This document shows positions 1 to 7,969 of a DNA stretch of 64,000 nt, piece by piece (position 1 is the stretch's first letter; each line of letters begins with the position of its first letter). Source of the stretch: Caballeronia sp. NK8 (lineage in GTDB: Bacteria > Pseudomonadota > Gammaproteobacteria > Burkholderiales > Burkholderiaceae); contig NZ_AP024324.1 in the NCBI RefSeq assembly GCF_018408855.1, forward strand, positions 372,001 to 436,000. Direction: 5' to 3'. The notes under the pieces are model-generated. The model saw only the letters and a program-made list of their open reading frames with translations, did not search any database and was not told the origin of the DNA. The translations under genes were made by a program, and so were the position numbers.

Positions 1-111
1 CACGGCGGGCTGCGAGATATGCATGTTCTGCGCGGCCGCGGTAAGCGTCCTGCATCGGACGACCTCGTAGAGCAACTGGACCTGATGGTAGTTGAGCGTC
101 TGCCTGGCCAT
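1..111 (-). CDS. LysR-family transcriptional regulator, N-terminus only
   Basis: Reading the minus strand from the ATG at 111-109 gives 37 codons that run off the left edge: MARQTLNYHQVQLLYEVV, then an R-T-L-T-A-A-A-Q segment and H-I-S-Q-P-A-V. This is the start of a LysR winged helix-turn-helix domain (helix 2 around T-A-A-A-Q, recognition helix starting S-Q-P-A-V). The effector-binding domain lies outside the window. The gene is divergent from the transporter/ureohydrolase operon that starts at 259, and a perfect dyad lies between them, the usual layout for a LysR regulator that controls its neighbour and itself. The family call is secure for so short a piece because the HTH motif is clear; the ligand is unknown. 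Confidence 0.85.
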   Translation of the reverse strand, partial: MARQTLNYHQVQLLYEVVRCRTLTAAAQNMHISQPAV

Positions 112-141
112 GTCGTCTCCGGAATGCGCGCAATCCAAAAG

Positions 142-158
142 CATAACCCACGGTTATG
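142..158. promoter_or_regulatory. Perfect inverted repeat, probable LysR operator
   Basis: CATAACC (142-148), CAC spacer, GGTTATG (152-158): a perfect 7-3-7 dyad that contains the LysR T-N11-A pattern. It lies 31 bp upstream of the divergent lysR start and 100 bp upstream of the MFS gene. Binding by that regulator is inferred from position and form. Confidence 0.6.
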
Positions 159-258
159 GACTCGCGTTCAAAGATGTATTGGCGCACAAACGGATTTTTC
201 GCTGAAATTGTAAGCACACACGGATGACACGGGCTCGCCAGGAGCCGCGGAGACGACA

Positions 259-1569
259 ATGCAAACGACAGCGATCGCACAGGCCGAAAAGCCCACGAAA
301 TTCAGATGGTTCATGGTGTTCCTCGCGTTTCTCGCGATCGTCACCAATTACATGGATCGCGCGAATCTTGCAGTCGCCCTGCCGTACATGAACACGGAAC
401 TGCATCTGTCGTCGGGAGAGTCGGGGCTGATTCTCGGCGCGTTCTTCTGGACCTATGCGGCGTTTCAGATTCCGGCCGGCATGCTCGTCGACCGGCTGGG
501 CGCAAAGGCTGTGTTCGCCGCCGCGGTCGTGTGGTGGTCGGTGTTCACCATGGCGACGGGTCTCGCGCGCGGCGCGGCCTCGCTGCTCGGCCTGCGGTTC
601 CTGCTCGGCGTGGGCGAAGCCGGGGCCTTCCCGGCCGCCACGAAGTTCGTCGAACGCTGGTTTCCGCCGACCGAGCGCGGCCTCGCCTCCGGCATCTACG
701 ACTGCGGCGCGCGCGGCGGCACCCTCATCGCGCTGCCTATCTGCACTGCGATCATCACGGCCTACGGCTGGAAGGCGTCGTTCATCTTCACGGGCGCGGT
801 CGGACTCGTGTGGGTCGTCGTGTGGCTCTTCGTGGCCAGCGAATTTCCCTCGCAAAGCCGCTTCGTCAACGAAGCCGAAGCAAAGCACATCGAAGAAGGC
901 GCGCCCGCCACCAAGAAGCCCGCCGCGCGCATCAAGTGGGGCCGGCTCTTTACGTCCCGCGTCGTCTGGGCAATGTCACTGGGCTTCGCCTGCCAGGGCT
1001 ACGTGATCTACTTTTTCATCACCTGGTATCCGACCTATCTCGTCAAGGAGCGCGGCTTCACCCTGCTCCAGCTCGGTATCTACGGCATCCTGCCGGGCCT
1101 CGCTGGACTCGTCGGCTCGTGGTTCGGCGGCTGGATCTCGGATCGCATCGCCGCGAGCCACTATGGCCTGAACTTTGCGCGCAAGGCCTGCATCGTCGTG
1201 GGCATGGCGTTGAGCGCGACGATCGGTCTCGCCGGAATCGTCACGCAGGCCTGGCTCGCGCTGCTGCTTCTGTCGATCGCGTTCTTCGGTGTCTCCGTCG
1301 CGACGTCGAGCATTCTCGCGCTGCCCGCCGACGTCTCCACGCGCGGCGAGCGCTCGGTGGCCGGCACGGTCGCGGGTTTCCAGAACTGCGTCGCGAATCT
1401 GGCTGGCATCGCGAGTCCCGCCGTCATCGGTTTCCTGAAGGACGCGACGGGGTCGTTCACGCCGGGTCTCGTGTCGGCATCGATCGTCGCGATCGTCGGG
1501 TGCCTCATCTATATCTTCGCGCTCGGGCCGATTCGCTCCGGCGTGCTGGACCACGTCATCGCCGACTGA
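259..1569 (+). CDS. MFS transporter, anion:cation symporter (ACS) type
   Basis: A 436-residue protein with the usual 12-helix MFS layout: a first helix after about residue 15, the N-Y-M-D-R-A-N motif typical of ACS carriers around residues 30-36, the loop 2-3 motif D-R-L-G-A-K near residue 78 and a long central cytoplasmic loop around 200-225. ACS members import organic anions such as hexuronates, galactonate, phthalate or tartrate. GGAGACGACA precedes the ATG at 259, which fits a good ribosome site. It heads an operon with a ureohydrolase and a HutD-like protein, so the cargo is probably a carboxylated guanidino or amidino compound (inference). Not closely assignable to one characterised carrier. 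Confidence 0.85.
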   Translation: MQTTAIAQAEKPTKFRWFMVFLAFLAIVTNYMDRANLAVALPYMNTELHLSSGESGLILGAFFWTYAAFQIPAGMLVDRLGAKAVFAAAVVWWSVFTMATGLARGAASLLGLRFLLGVGEAGAFPAATKFVERWFPPTERGLASGIYDCGARGGTLIALPICTAIITAYGWKASFIFTGAVGLVWVVVWLFVASEFPSQSRFVNEAEAKHIEEGAPATKKPAARIKWGRLFTSRVVWAMSLGFACQGYVIYFFITWYPTYLVKERGFTLLQLGIYGILPGLAGLVGSWFGGWISDRIAASHYGLNFARKACIVVGMALSATIGLAGIVTQAWLALLLLSIAFFGVSVATSSILALPADVSTRGERSVAGTVAGFQNCVANLAGIASPAVIGFLKDATGSFTPGLVSASIVAIVGCLIYIFALGPIRSGVLDHVIAD

Positions 1570-1608
1570 CGCACGGTTCGCGCATTCGTCTTTCTCATCG
1601 AGGTTTCC

Positions 1609-2538
1609 ATGCTTTGCGATTCACCGAAAACGCCGTTTCTCGCCTTTCCCGCCGAGCCGGATTTGAGCAAGGTCGACGCGACCTTCGCCGTGCTCGGCGC
1701 GCCCTACGGCATTCCCTACAGCCCGGCGCTGCTTCATTGCGATGTCTCGAACGCGCCCGACAAGATCCGCGAACGCAGCTTTCGTTACGGTCGGCAAACC
1801 GGCCACTTCGATTTCGATCTGCAAGGCACGCTGTTCGGCGACTCGGGCGCGACAGGCGTCGACTGCGGTAACGTGCCCGGCACACTCGACGTCGCGCGCA
1901 ACGCGGCGGCGGTGACATCGGCGGTCGCTGCGCTGCTCACGCGCGGCGCGATCCCGATCGTGCTCGGCGGTGACGATTCGATTCCGCCGCTTTGCGTGCG
2001 CGCCTATGAATCGCGCGGCCCGCTCAACGTGCTGCAGTTCGATGCACACCTCGATTTCCGCGACGAAGTGAACGGCGAGCGCCACGGCTATTCGAGCCCG
2101 ATCCGGCGCATCCGCGAAATGCCGTTCGTCAAACGCATCGTGCAAGTCGGCTTGCGCGGCAGCGGCAGCGCACGCGCAAGCGATGTCGAGGACGCGCTGC
2201 GCTCGGGCAACGTGCTGGTGCCGGCGGAGGTCGTGCACGACGAGGGCATCGGTGCCGTCACGAAGCATCTGGTCAACGATGCGCCGTGGTTCGTGACCTT
2301 CGATGTCGACGGACTCGATCCGGCGATCGCGCCAGGCGTGATCGCGCCCTTGCCCGGCGGGCTGAGCTTTCATGAGGCGCGCGGCATTCTCAGGTATCTC
2401 TGCATGAAGGCGCAATTCGCGGGCATCGATTTCGTCGAGCATCATCCCGCGCTCGACGTGCGGGACATGACCGCGCTGACAATCGTGCGTCTCCTGACCA
2501 ACGTGATCGGTCAGCACGCGCGCCGCATGGCTTCATGA
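1609..2538 (+). CDS. Ureohydrolase (agmatinase/arginase superfamily) with altered metal motif
   Basis: 309 residues, normal for the family. The superfamily hydrolyses guanidino groups to urea plus an amine with a binuclear Mn centre. Metal motifs: G-G-D-D-S at 120-124, D-A-H-L-D at 145-149 and F-D-V-D-G-L-D-P at 231-238; E277 lies in a variant of the conserved E-V-N-P-x-x-D block (E-H-H-P-A-L-D). The first motif is normally G-G-D-H-S, whose His is a metal ligand; here it is Asp123. The gene lies 39 bp after the MFS gene and its stop overlaps the next start (ATGA). Substrate could be agmatine, guanidinobutyrate, guanidinopropionate or another guanidino acid; the anion carrier upstream favours an acid. 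Function inferred, family certain. Confidence 0.8.
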   Translation: MLCDSPKTPFLAFPAEPDLSKVDATFAVLGAPYGIPYSPALLHCDVSNAPDKIRERSFRYGRQTGHFDFDLQGTLFGDSGATGVDCGNVPGTLDVARNAAAVTSAVAALLTRGAIPIVLGGDDSIPPLCVRAYESRGPLNVLQFDAHLDFRDEVNGERHGYSSPIRRIREMPFVKRIVQVGLRGSGSARASDVEDALRSGNVLVPAEVVHDEGIGAVTKHLVNDAPWFVTFDVDGLDPAIAPGVIAPLPGGLSFHEARGILRYLCMKAQFAGIDFVEHHPALDVRDMTALTIVRLLTNVIGQHARRMAS

Positions 2539-3113
2539 GTACGACGCGGCGGCACCTCGCCGACGTCCCGACGACACGATGGAAAAACGGCAAGGGCACG
2601 ACACGCGAGTTGCTCAGAGTCCCCGCGCAAAATGATCCCGATGACTTCGTGCTGCGCGTGAGCGTCGCCGATGTGAATGCCGATGATGCGTTCTCGGTTT
2701 ATCCCGGTATCGATAGAATCGTAGCGATCCTGCGGGGTTCGGGCATGGACCTGATCGATCAATCGGACGGCGCAGTCTGGCAGACGGTCGCCGGCCGATT
2801 CTCGTCGCTCGCGTTCGCGGGAGAACGACAACTACGCGGCCGCTTGCTCGACGGACCTGTTCTGGATTTCAATGTCATGGTCAGTCGCGACGCCGGCGTC
2901 GCGGAGTTGAGGATCGTCGATGGTCCCCGCACCGTGCCGGTTTCGACGTGCCGCCTGCTCTTCGTGGCGCAGGGGTCCGCATGCGTCGTGTTTGATGACG
3001 GAAATACGCTTGTACTCGACGAGTCGCATTTCATCGATCCGACTGGCGCAGCGACTATCGCAACGGCGAGCGACTCGGTAGCGTTTCTCGTCGATTTCTC
3101 TCCGCTCGATTGA
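2535..3113 (+). CDS. HutD-family cupin protein
   Basis: 192 residues. The N-terminal W-K-N-G-K-G-T-T-R-E block (about residues 16-25) and the following R-V-S-V-A-D-V-N segment are the hallmark of HutD/Ves proteins, double-stranded beta-helix proteins that occur in histidine-utilisation operons and are thought to act as small-molecule sensors or governors. The start overlaps the ureohydrolase stop by ATGA, so the two are translationally coupled. No other hut gene lies in the window, so its link here is to guanidino-compound use rather than histidine itself (inference). The gene faces the sdh/fum operon, with only 39 bp between the two stops. Confidence 0.8.
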   Translation: MSTTRRHLADVPTTRWKNGKGTTRELLRVPAQNDPDDFVLRVSVADVNADDAFSVYPGIDRIVAILRGSGMDLIDQSDGAVWQTVAGRFSSLAFAGERQLRGRLLDGPVLDFNVMVSRDAGVAELRIVDGPRTVPVSTCRLLFVAQGSACVVFDDGNTLVLDESHFIDPTGAATIATASDSVAFLVDFSPLD

Positions 3114-3152
3114 TCTGCCGGAATCCGACCCGAAGCAGGATCTTGGCGAATC

Positions 3153-4910
3153 TCAAGTCGCCGGGACTGGCGACGCCGGCACCGCAGCATCTTCCTCCCG
3201 CAGCACCGTCTCACCGGGCTTCACAAGCACGAACTGCACGGGTTGCCTCGCAATCTCCACTTTCTCTCCTGAAAGTCTGACGGTCGTATAGGTGGAAGAC
3301 TCCAGATCTCCCGCCGCCGGGAAGTCCTCGCGGAAGTGCGCCCCACGGGAATTGTCGCGCGCGAGCGCTGCTTCCGTGATGACGCGGCTGACGGAGATCA
3401 GATTTCTCAGGTTCAGCCAGTCATGCCACTGAGCGTTCAGCGCGCGATCGCCGTCGACGACGCCCGTATCCATCAGCTTTGCCTGCATCGCGCAGAGGCT
3501 GTCTCGGGCCTTCACGAGGCCCTCCTTGCTTCTAATGATGCCGACATCCTCCCACATACAGTCAAACAGCGACTCGCGGATGGACTCGAGGTCCTTGCCA
3601 GTCTTGGCGAACGGGCGCTCCGCCTCTTTGATGGCGGCGAGGATCGATTGCTCATCCGGCGCTCGATAGGCGTTATTGGTCTGCACCCAGCGCGCCATGC
3701 TGTCGCCAGCGATGCCGCCGAACACGGTCGAATTGGCGACGCCGTTGCCACCGAGACGGTTGGCCCCATGCACGCCGCCCGTGTCCTCGCCCGCGGCAAA
3801 CAGCCCGGTCAATTCCGTCTGGCAATCCGCCTTGAACACCACGCCGCCCATCATGTAGTGCGCGGTCGGCACGACTTCGACTTCGCCGCCTGCCAGGTCG
3901 AATCCACAATCGGCGCAGCGTTCGACCATGCCTTTGAATTGTTTGCGGACTTTTTCGGAGCCGAGATGGCTCATCTTGATGTACACGCCGCCATTGGGCG
4001 ACGTGCGGCCGGCACGCATCTCGGAGTAGATTCCACGCGAAACAATGTCGCGGGTTGCACGTTCGCCACGCGAATCGTACGCGTGCATGAAGCGCTCATG
4101 CTGACCGTTGAGAAGATGTCCTCCCGCGCCGCGCAAACCTTCTTCAAGCACGGTTCCGGTCATGCGGGTGTGGCTTCCTGCGAGAAGCCCGGTCGGATGG
4201 AACTGCACCATCTCCATATCCCGCAGCGTCAGCCCCGCACGCAGCGCCATCGCCAGCCCGTCGCAACTCTTGTCACCGGACGGCGTGTGAAACTTATACA
4301 TGGTCGGGCCGCCGCCGGTCGCCAGCAAAACCGCCTTGGCTTGCACGAATACGAACTCGCCGCTTCGCATGTCGATCATGAGCACGCCCGCCAGACCATC
4401 TCCCCCGGGCGTCTTGATCAGTTCGATCGCACGATGCTCCTCCAGCCGTTTGATGCCCCGGCTCCAGACCTGTTCTGCAAGACGGTTGATGATTTCGATG
4501 CCCGTCAGGTCGCCCTTGTGGACGGTCCGGTCGAAGGTTTGTCCGGCGAAGGCCTTCTGATGGATCGACCCATCAGGATTGCGGTCGAAGAAGCAGCCCA
4601 GTTCGTTTTCGAGCTCGCGGACCCGTTCGACCGCCGTGCTGACCAACGTCCACGCCAGCTCCTGATTCGAAAGCCACTTGCTGCCTTCGATCGTATCCAT
4701 GAAATGACGTTCGACGGAGTCGCCCGGCGCGAGCGCCACGTTGTATCCGCCCTGAACCATGCGCGTACAGCCACATTTCCCGAGGAGGCCCTTCACCGCG
4801 ACGGTAATCGACAATTGCGGCGCATTCTGATGCGCGTGCAGCGCGGCGAAGAGGCCAGCACCGCCCGAGCCCAGAATGAGGATATCGGTCTGGATTCGTT
4901 TGACGTTCAT
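3153..4910 (-). CDS. Succinate dehydrogenase/fumarate reductase-type flavoprotein subunit
   Basis: 585 residues. N-terminal dinucleotide fold G-S-G-G-A-G at 14-19; substrate-site motifs Q-F-H-P-T-G, T-R-D-I-V-S-R-G and H-Y-M-M-G-G are all present, as is G-A-N-R-L-G-G-N; C-terminal R-G-A-H-F-R-E-D-F-P matches SdhA. So it should interconvert succinate and fumarate (or a close analogue) at FAD and pass electrons to the Fe-S subunit. The residue that carries covalent FAD in SdhA/FrdA (S-H-T) aligns with G-C-T here (Cys48), so FAD is probably non-covalent. Last gene of the operon; its ATG overlaps the fumarase beta stop by ATGA. Housekeeping SDH is expected elsewhere in the genome. Confidence 0.85.
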   Translation of the reverse strand: MNVKRIQTDILILGSGGAGLFAALHAHQNAPQLSITVAVKGLLGKCGCTRMVQGGYNVALAPGDSVERHFMDTIEGSKWLSNQELAWTLVSTAVERVRELENELGCFFDRNPDGSIHQKAFAGQTFDRTVHKGDLTGIEIINRLAEQVWSRGIKRLEEHRAIELIKTPGGDGLAGVLMIDMRSGEFVFVQAKAVLLATGGGPTMYKFHTPSGDKSCDGLAMALRAGLTLRDMEMVQFHPTGLLAGSHTRMTGTVLEEGLRGAGGHLLNGQHERFMHAYDSRGERATRDIVSRGIYSEMRAGRTSPNGGVYIKMSHLGSEKVRKQFKGMVERCADCGFDLAGGEVEVVPTAHYMMGGVVFKADCQTELTGLFAAGEDTGGVHGANRLGGNGVANSTVFGGIAGDSMARWVQTNNAYRAPDEQSILAAIKEAERPFAKTGKDLESIRESLFDCMWEDVGIIRSKEGLVKARDSLCAMQAKLMDTGVVDGDRALNAQWHDWLNLRNLISVSRVITEAALARDNSRGAHFREDFPAAGDLESSTYTTVRLSGEKVEIARQPVQFVLVKPGETVLREEDAAVPASPVPAT

Positions 4911-5521
4911 GATGCGTTCACTCCGAGGCTTTCCAGCGCAGCAACTCGACGCTTGGCGGTATCGTCCCTGACGGCGTCATATAGACTGGTGCCTTCGCTA
5001 TCCATCGCGACGAGCAAGGGGCCAAAGCTCTTGATCTTGAATCGCCACAGCGACTCGGGATTGAGATCGTCAAGATCGACTGCTTCGATGCGCTCGATCC
5101 AGGTCGTCTCGAGCGCCGCCGTACCGCCGATGATGGCAAGATAGACACCGCCGAGCTGTTTGAAGGCCGCTTTCGATCCATCGCGTAAGCCGCCCTTCCC
5201 GACGACCATCCGAACGCCGTACTGTTCCATGAGTGGCCGGGTGAAGCGCTCCATTCGATCGGACGTCGTTGTCCCGATGCAGATTGGTTGGTAGCCTGCC
5301 GGATACTCGGCGCTGGGTGGAACCTTTCGAACATTCGGAGCCGTGTGGATGACCGCGTGTCCACGCAGATCGAAGTCAGTTGTTCGTCCCTTGTCGAACA
5401 GATGAATTTGCGTTGCGTCGCGGATGCCATAAAGCGTTGTTTCGAGCGTAACCGTGTCGTTGATGCGCAATTGGCGGATCGTGGCTTCGTCAACCGGGGT
5501 GGCGAGTTCGTAGTGAGCCAT
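4907..5521 (-). CDS. Class I fumarase-type hydro-lyase, beta subunit
   Basis: 204 residues, matching the C-terminal (beta) domain of class I fumarases and TtdB of L-tartrate dehydratase. Visible landmarks are G-T-T-T-S-D-R-M, the V-G-K-G-G turn and I-G-G-T-A-A-L. It pairs with the alpha subunit just upstream (4-bp gap) to form an oxygen-sensitive [4Fe-4S] hydratase acting on fumarate/malate; relatives act on tartrate or mesaconate. Sequence alone does not decide between these substrates. The neighbouring dctA and sdh genes favour a C4- or methyl-C4-dicarboxylate. Confidence 0.85.
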   Translation of the reverse strand: MAHYELATPVDEATIRQLRINDTVTLETTLYGIRDATQIHLFDKGRTTDFDLRGHAVIHTAPNVRKVPPSAEYPAGYQPICIGTTTSDRMERFTRPLMEQYGVRMVVGKGGLRDGSKAAFKQLGGVYLAIIGGTAALETTWIERIEAVDLDDLNPESLWRFKIKSFGPLLVAMDSEGTSLYDAVRDDTAKRRVAALESLGVNAS

Positions 5522-5525
5522 GGCG

Positions 5526-6401
5526 TCAGAATCCGTAAGAGATGCCGTCGTTCGAAAAAACCGCCTTTGCGCGACGAGCCGAGTGGCACTGCATGTTCAC
5601 CGCAATCGGATTCATCGTGATGTGTGTGGCAGCAAGTTCGATATGCACCGCGAACGCAGTGCTGTCACCACCCAGGCCCTGCGGTCCGATGCCGAGCTTG
5701 TTGACCGCAGCAGACAGCTCTCTTTCGAGTGCCGCGCCCTCGGGGTCCCCGCAATGGGTGCCGAGTTCCCGGGTCGCCGCGCGCTTGGCGAGTGCCACGG
5801 AAAGGTCGGATGTGCCGCCGAGCCCCACGCCGACGATCGTCGGCGGACAGGTCTTTCCACCGGCAGAGACTACGCAGTCGATCACGAAAGTCTTGATGGC
5901 GTCGATGCCTTCAGCCGGAACAGCCATTTTCAGAAAGGAGTTGTTTTCCGAGCCGCTTCCCTTCGGCACCATTTCCAGCGACACCTGATTCGGTTCGGCT
6001 GAAAAATCGATATGAATCACCGGCACCTCGATGCCGCACGACGTATGGTTGTTCTTTCGCGAGAGAGGATGAACTACGGATGAGCGCAACGGATGTTCTT
6101 TCGTCGCCCGTTCGCACCCACGGCGGATTGCTTCCTTTACCTCGAACCCATCGAACTCGACATCCCGCCCGATGTTCACGTTGTAAATCGGAATTCCGGT
6201 GTCCTGGCAAAGCAGGTTCTCAGTTTCTTCCGCAACGCGAATGTTTGTTTTCATCGTCCCGAGCACGCGTTGCGCAACCGACGACGTCTCATTCGATGAG
6301 AGCGTCTCGATTCCTGCTTTCACATCCGGCGGCAGGATCTTCAACGCGCGGATGTAGAGCGCTTTTGCTGCCTCCTCGACAGCTTTCAGGTCGAGTTTCA
6401 T
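5526..6401 (-). CDS. Class I fumarase-type hydro-lyase, alpha subunit ([4Fe-4S])
   Basis: 291 residues, corresponding to the N-terminal domain of class I fumarase and to TtdA. Three cysteines sit where the cluster ligands are expected: L-C-Q-D-T-G, K-T-C-P-P-T and N-M-Q-C-H-S. G-P-Q-G-L-G-G near residue 240 is the usual conserved turn. AGGAG lies 10 bp before the ATG at 6401. Two-subunit forms are typical of archaea, anaerobes and of tartrate dehydratase, and occur as accessory copies in Burkholderiales. Located between the sdh membrane subunits and the flavoprotein gene, an unusual arrangement in which the hydratase splits the four sdh genes. Confidence 0.87.
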   Translation of the reverse strand: MKLDLKAVEEAAKALYIRALKILPPDVKAGIETLSSNETSSVAQRVLGTMKTNIRVAEETENLLCQDTGIPIYNVNIGRDVEFDGFEVKEAIRRGCERATKEHPLRSSVVHPLSRKNNHTSCGIEVPVIHIDFSAEPNQVSLEMVPKGSGSENNSFLKMAVPAEGIDAIKTFVIDCVVSAGGKTCPPTIVGVGLGGTSDLSVALAKRAATRELGTHCGDPEGAALERELSAAVNKLGIGPQGLGGDSTAFAVHIELAATHITMNPIAVNMQCHSARRAKAVFSNDGISYGF

Positions 6402-6450
6402 GTTCTCGTCTCCTACTTTTGATTATGGGGCGTACGGGTTTGGGCGAACT

Positions 6451-6804
6451 TCAATGAACAAGCGCTAAGAGGAAGGCCAATCCGGTACAGGCACTTGCTC
6501 CGGCACCCAGTGCGACCCAGTTCTTTCGCAGACCGCTCCACGGAAGAAACTCGATCGCCAGCAAGCGCAAGCCGCCCATCAGATGAAGTGAGAGGAGAAT
6601 GACCAATCCCCACTCGGCGAACTTGAACAGCGGCTTGTCGGTGAAGTGCAAAAAGCCATTCAGCGCGCCGTCATGCGAGAGCGCTTTGCCGAGCGCCCAG
6701 AAATGCACTGGAATGAAGAAAGCAAGCGCAAGTCCAGACAAACGATGGACGATGAAAGCCCAGTACGCTGGATGGGATTTGGCCCGAAAGTCGTTCTTTC
6801 TCAT
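6451..6804 (-). CDS. Succinate dehydrogenase/fumarate reductase membrane anchor (second subunit)
   Basis: 117 residues with three predicted membrane helices. It begins M-R-K-N-D-F-R-A-K-S-H-P and contains H-R-L-S-G-L-A (the SdhC/D-type motif preceding helix 1) and S-L-H-L-M-G-G-L-R in helix 2, whose His is a candidate haem b ligand. The start at 6804 shares one base with the stop of the gene before it (TGATG), so translation is coupled. It anchors the flavoprotein/Fe-S pair and forms part of the quinone site. A longer in-frame start at 6906 would overlap the previous gene by 100 bp and adds a non-conserved stretch, so it was not used. Confidence 0.8.
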   Translation of the reverse strand: MRKNDFRAKSHPAYWAFIVHRLSGLALAFFIPVHFWALGKALSHDGALNGFLHFTDKPLFKFAEWGLVILLSLHLMGGLRLLAIEFLPWSGLRKNWVALGAGASACTGLAFLLALVH

Positions 6805-7151
6805 CACAGAATTACTCCCATCACTGCTCGCAGGCCAAGCGCAAGCAAGCACAGCGTCACAACCGAGCAGGCAAAGTGAGCGGAGCGTCCTCGCCATCCG
6901 AGCCACTCTTGCGCGACCGACAAGAGGCCAATCGGTACATGAACCGCGCAGGCGAGAACAAAGAGCGTATAGAACCCGGCGAAGAACCAGTTGCCGTGCG
7001 TCCGTCCGAGAATGGCCTGCTCACTGAGCCCGCTATGGACGGCGTACACGATGACGACGATGTGAAGAACGACGCACGCAGCAAGCACCATCGCGCTCAT
7101 GCGCTGCCAGTACCACAAGCGGGCCTGCGTTCGCAAGGAAAGGGTTTGCAT
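6804..7151 (-). CDS. Succinate dehydrogenase/fumarate reductase membrane anchor (first subunit)
   Basis: 115 residues with three hydrophobic helices; V-V-L-H-I-V-V in helix 1 and C-A-V-H-V-P-I-G in helix 2 offer histidines for a haem b. The short length and the Y-W-Q-R-M motif before helix 1 fit an SDH/fumarate reductase cytochrome b anchor. The ATG at 7151 shares a base with the upstream stop (TAATG), and its own stop shares one with the next start. A longer frame from 7274 lies inside the Fe-S gene and was rejected. Direction of electron flow and quinone type cannot be read from sequence. Confidence 0.8.
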   Translation of the reverse strand: MQTLSLRTQARLWYWQRMSAMVLAACVVLHIVVIVYAVHSGLSEQAILGRTHGNWFFAGFYTLFVLACAVHVPIGLLSVAQEWLGWRGRSAHFACSVVTLCLLALGLRAVMGVIL

Positions 7152-7900
7152 TACAGATCTCCGTCGATTGCGGCCTTCATGACCATCCGCTTCAATCCCG
7201 CGATGCCTGCAGTCGGTGACAGGTGCTTGGGGCAACGCTCCGTGCAGGAGCCCTGTGTGTGACAGGAGTGACAACCTGCGTCACCGGCGACGGCACGCAG
7301 TCGCTCGGTGCCTTTGATGTCGCGCTCGTCATTCATCAACGTCCACGCGCGGTTCATGGCCGCAGGTCCGAGATAATCGGGCCTCCACGTCACGACATCA
7401 CAGGACGAGTAGCACACTCCGCAACCGATACATTCGATACCGGCATCGGCCGCTTCACGCTTTTTGCTTTGTGGGGAAACATTGGCGAAGTCGTCCTTGC
7501 GCGTTCTATCGCCCTTGAACTGACCTTTCGCTTCGGCCCATTTGTCGAAGAAGTGCTCCATATTCGTCGCCAGGTCCTTGATCACTGGCAGATTGGAGAG
7601 CGGTGTGATTTCAAGTTCCTCATCGACCGCAACCTTCGATACGTGGGTACGGCAAGTCCAACGTGCTTTGCCGTTCACGTTCATCGCGCACGATCCGCAC
7701 ATGCCGACCCGGCAGGCATATCGGAATCCCAGATCCGGCTGCAGATTGCGCTGTATGTACATCACGACGTCCAGCACGGTCTGGTTGTCAAACCGGGGCA
7801 CATCGTAGGAAACCAGCCCGCCGGAGGTCCGCCCCCTCCAAACCTTTACGCGGAGTGTCTTGTCGCTCATGTCGTCTCGGGTGTCGTTGTGCGTCTGCAT
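7151..7900 (-). CDS. Succinate dehydrogenase/fumarate reductase iron-sulfur subunit
   Basis: 249 residues. The plant-type [2Fe-2S] site is seen as C-R-V-G-M-C-G-S-C with a fourth Cys in A-R-W-T-C; the bacterial ferredoxin-like half has C-I-G-C-G-V-C-Y-S-S-C followed by C-H-T-Q-G-S-C-T-E-R-C-P-K-H, giving ligands for the [4Fe-4S] and [3Fe-4S] clusters. Electrons pass from the flavoprotein encoded at 3153-4910 to the membrane anchors. The start could be 7900 (M-Q-T-H) or 7870 (M-S-D-K-T-L-R-V); no strong ribosome site separates them. It follows dctA by 69 bp. Confidence 0.87.
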   Translation of the reverse strand: MQTHNDTRDDMSDKTLRVKVWRGRTSGGLVSYDVPRFDNQTVLDVVMYIQRNLQPDLGFRYACRVGMCGSCAMNVNGKARWTCRTHVSKVAVDEELEITPLSNLPVIKDLATNMEHFFDKWAEAKGQFKGDRTRKDDFANVSPQSKKREAADAGIECIGCGVCYSSCDVVTWRPDYLGPAAMNRAWTLMNDERDIKGTERLRAVAGDAGCHSCHTQGSCTERCPKHLSPTAGIAGLKRMVMKAAIDGDL

Positions 7901-7969
7901 GAGAAGAGTCTGCGCGCACGAAAAGCAAAGAAAAAGCGAATAAATCTGCGGATTAGATAAAGGTTTTAT

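Noticed and set aside
3336..5144. A 602-codon open frame on the plus strand opposite the flavoprotein and fumarase genes
   Set aside because: It mirrors the real minus-strand genes, shows no family motif and has Ala/Arg/His-rich shadow composition caused by high GC.
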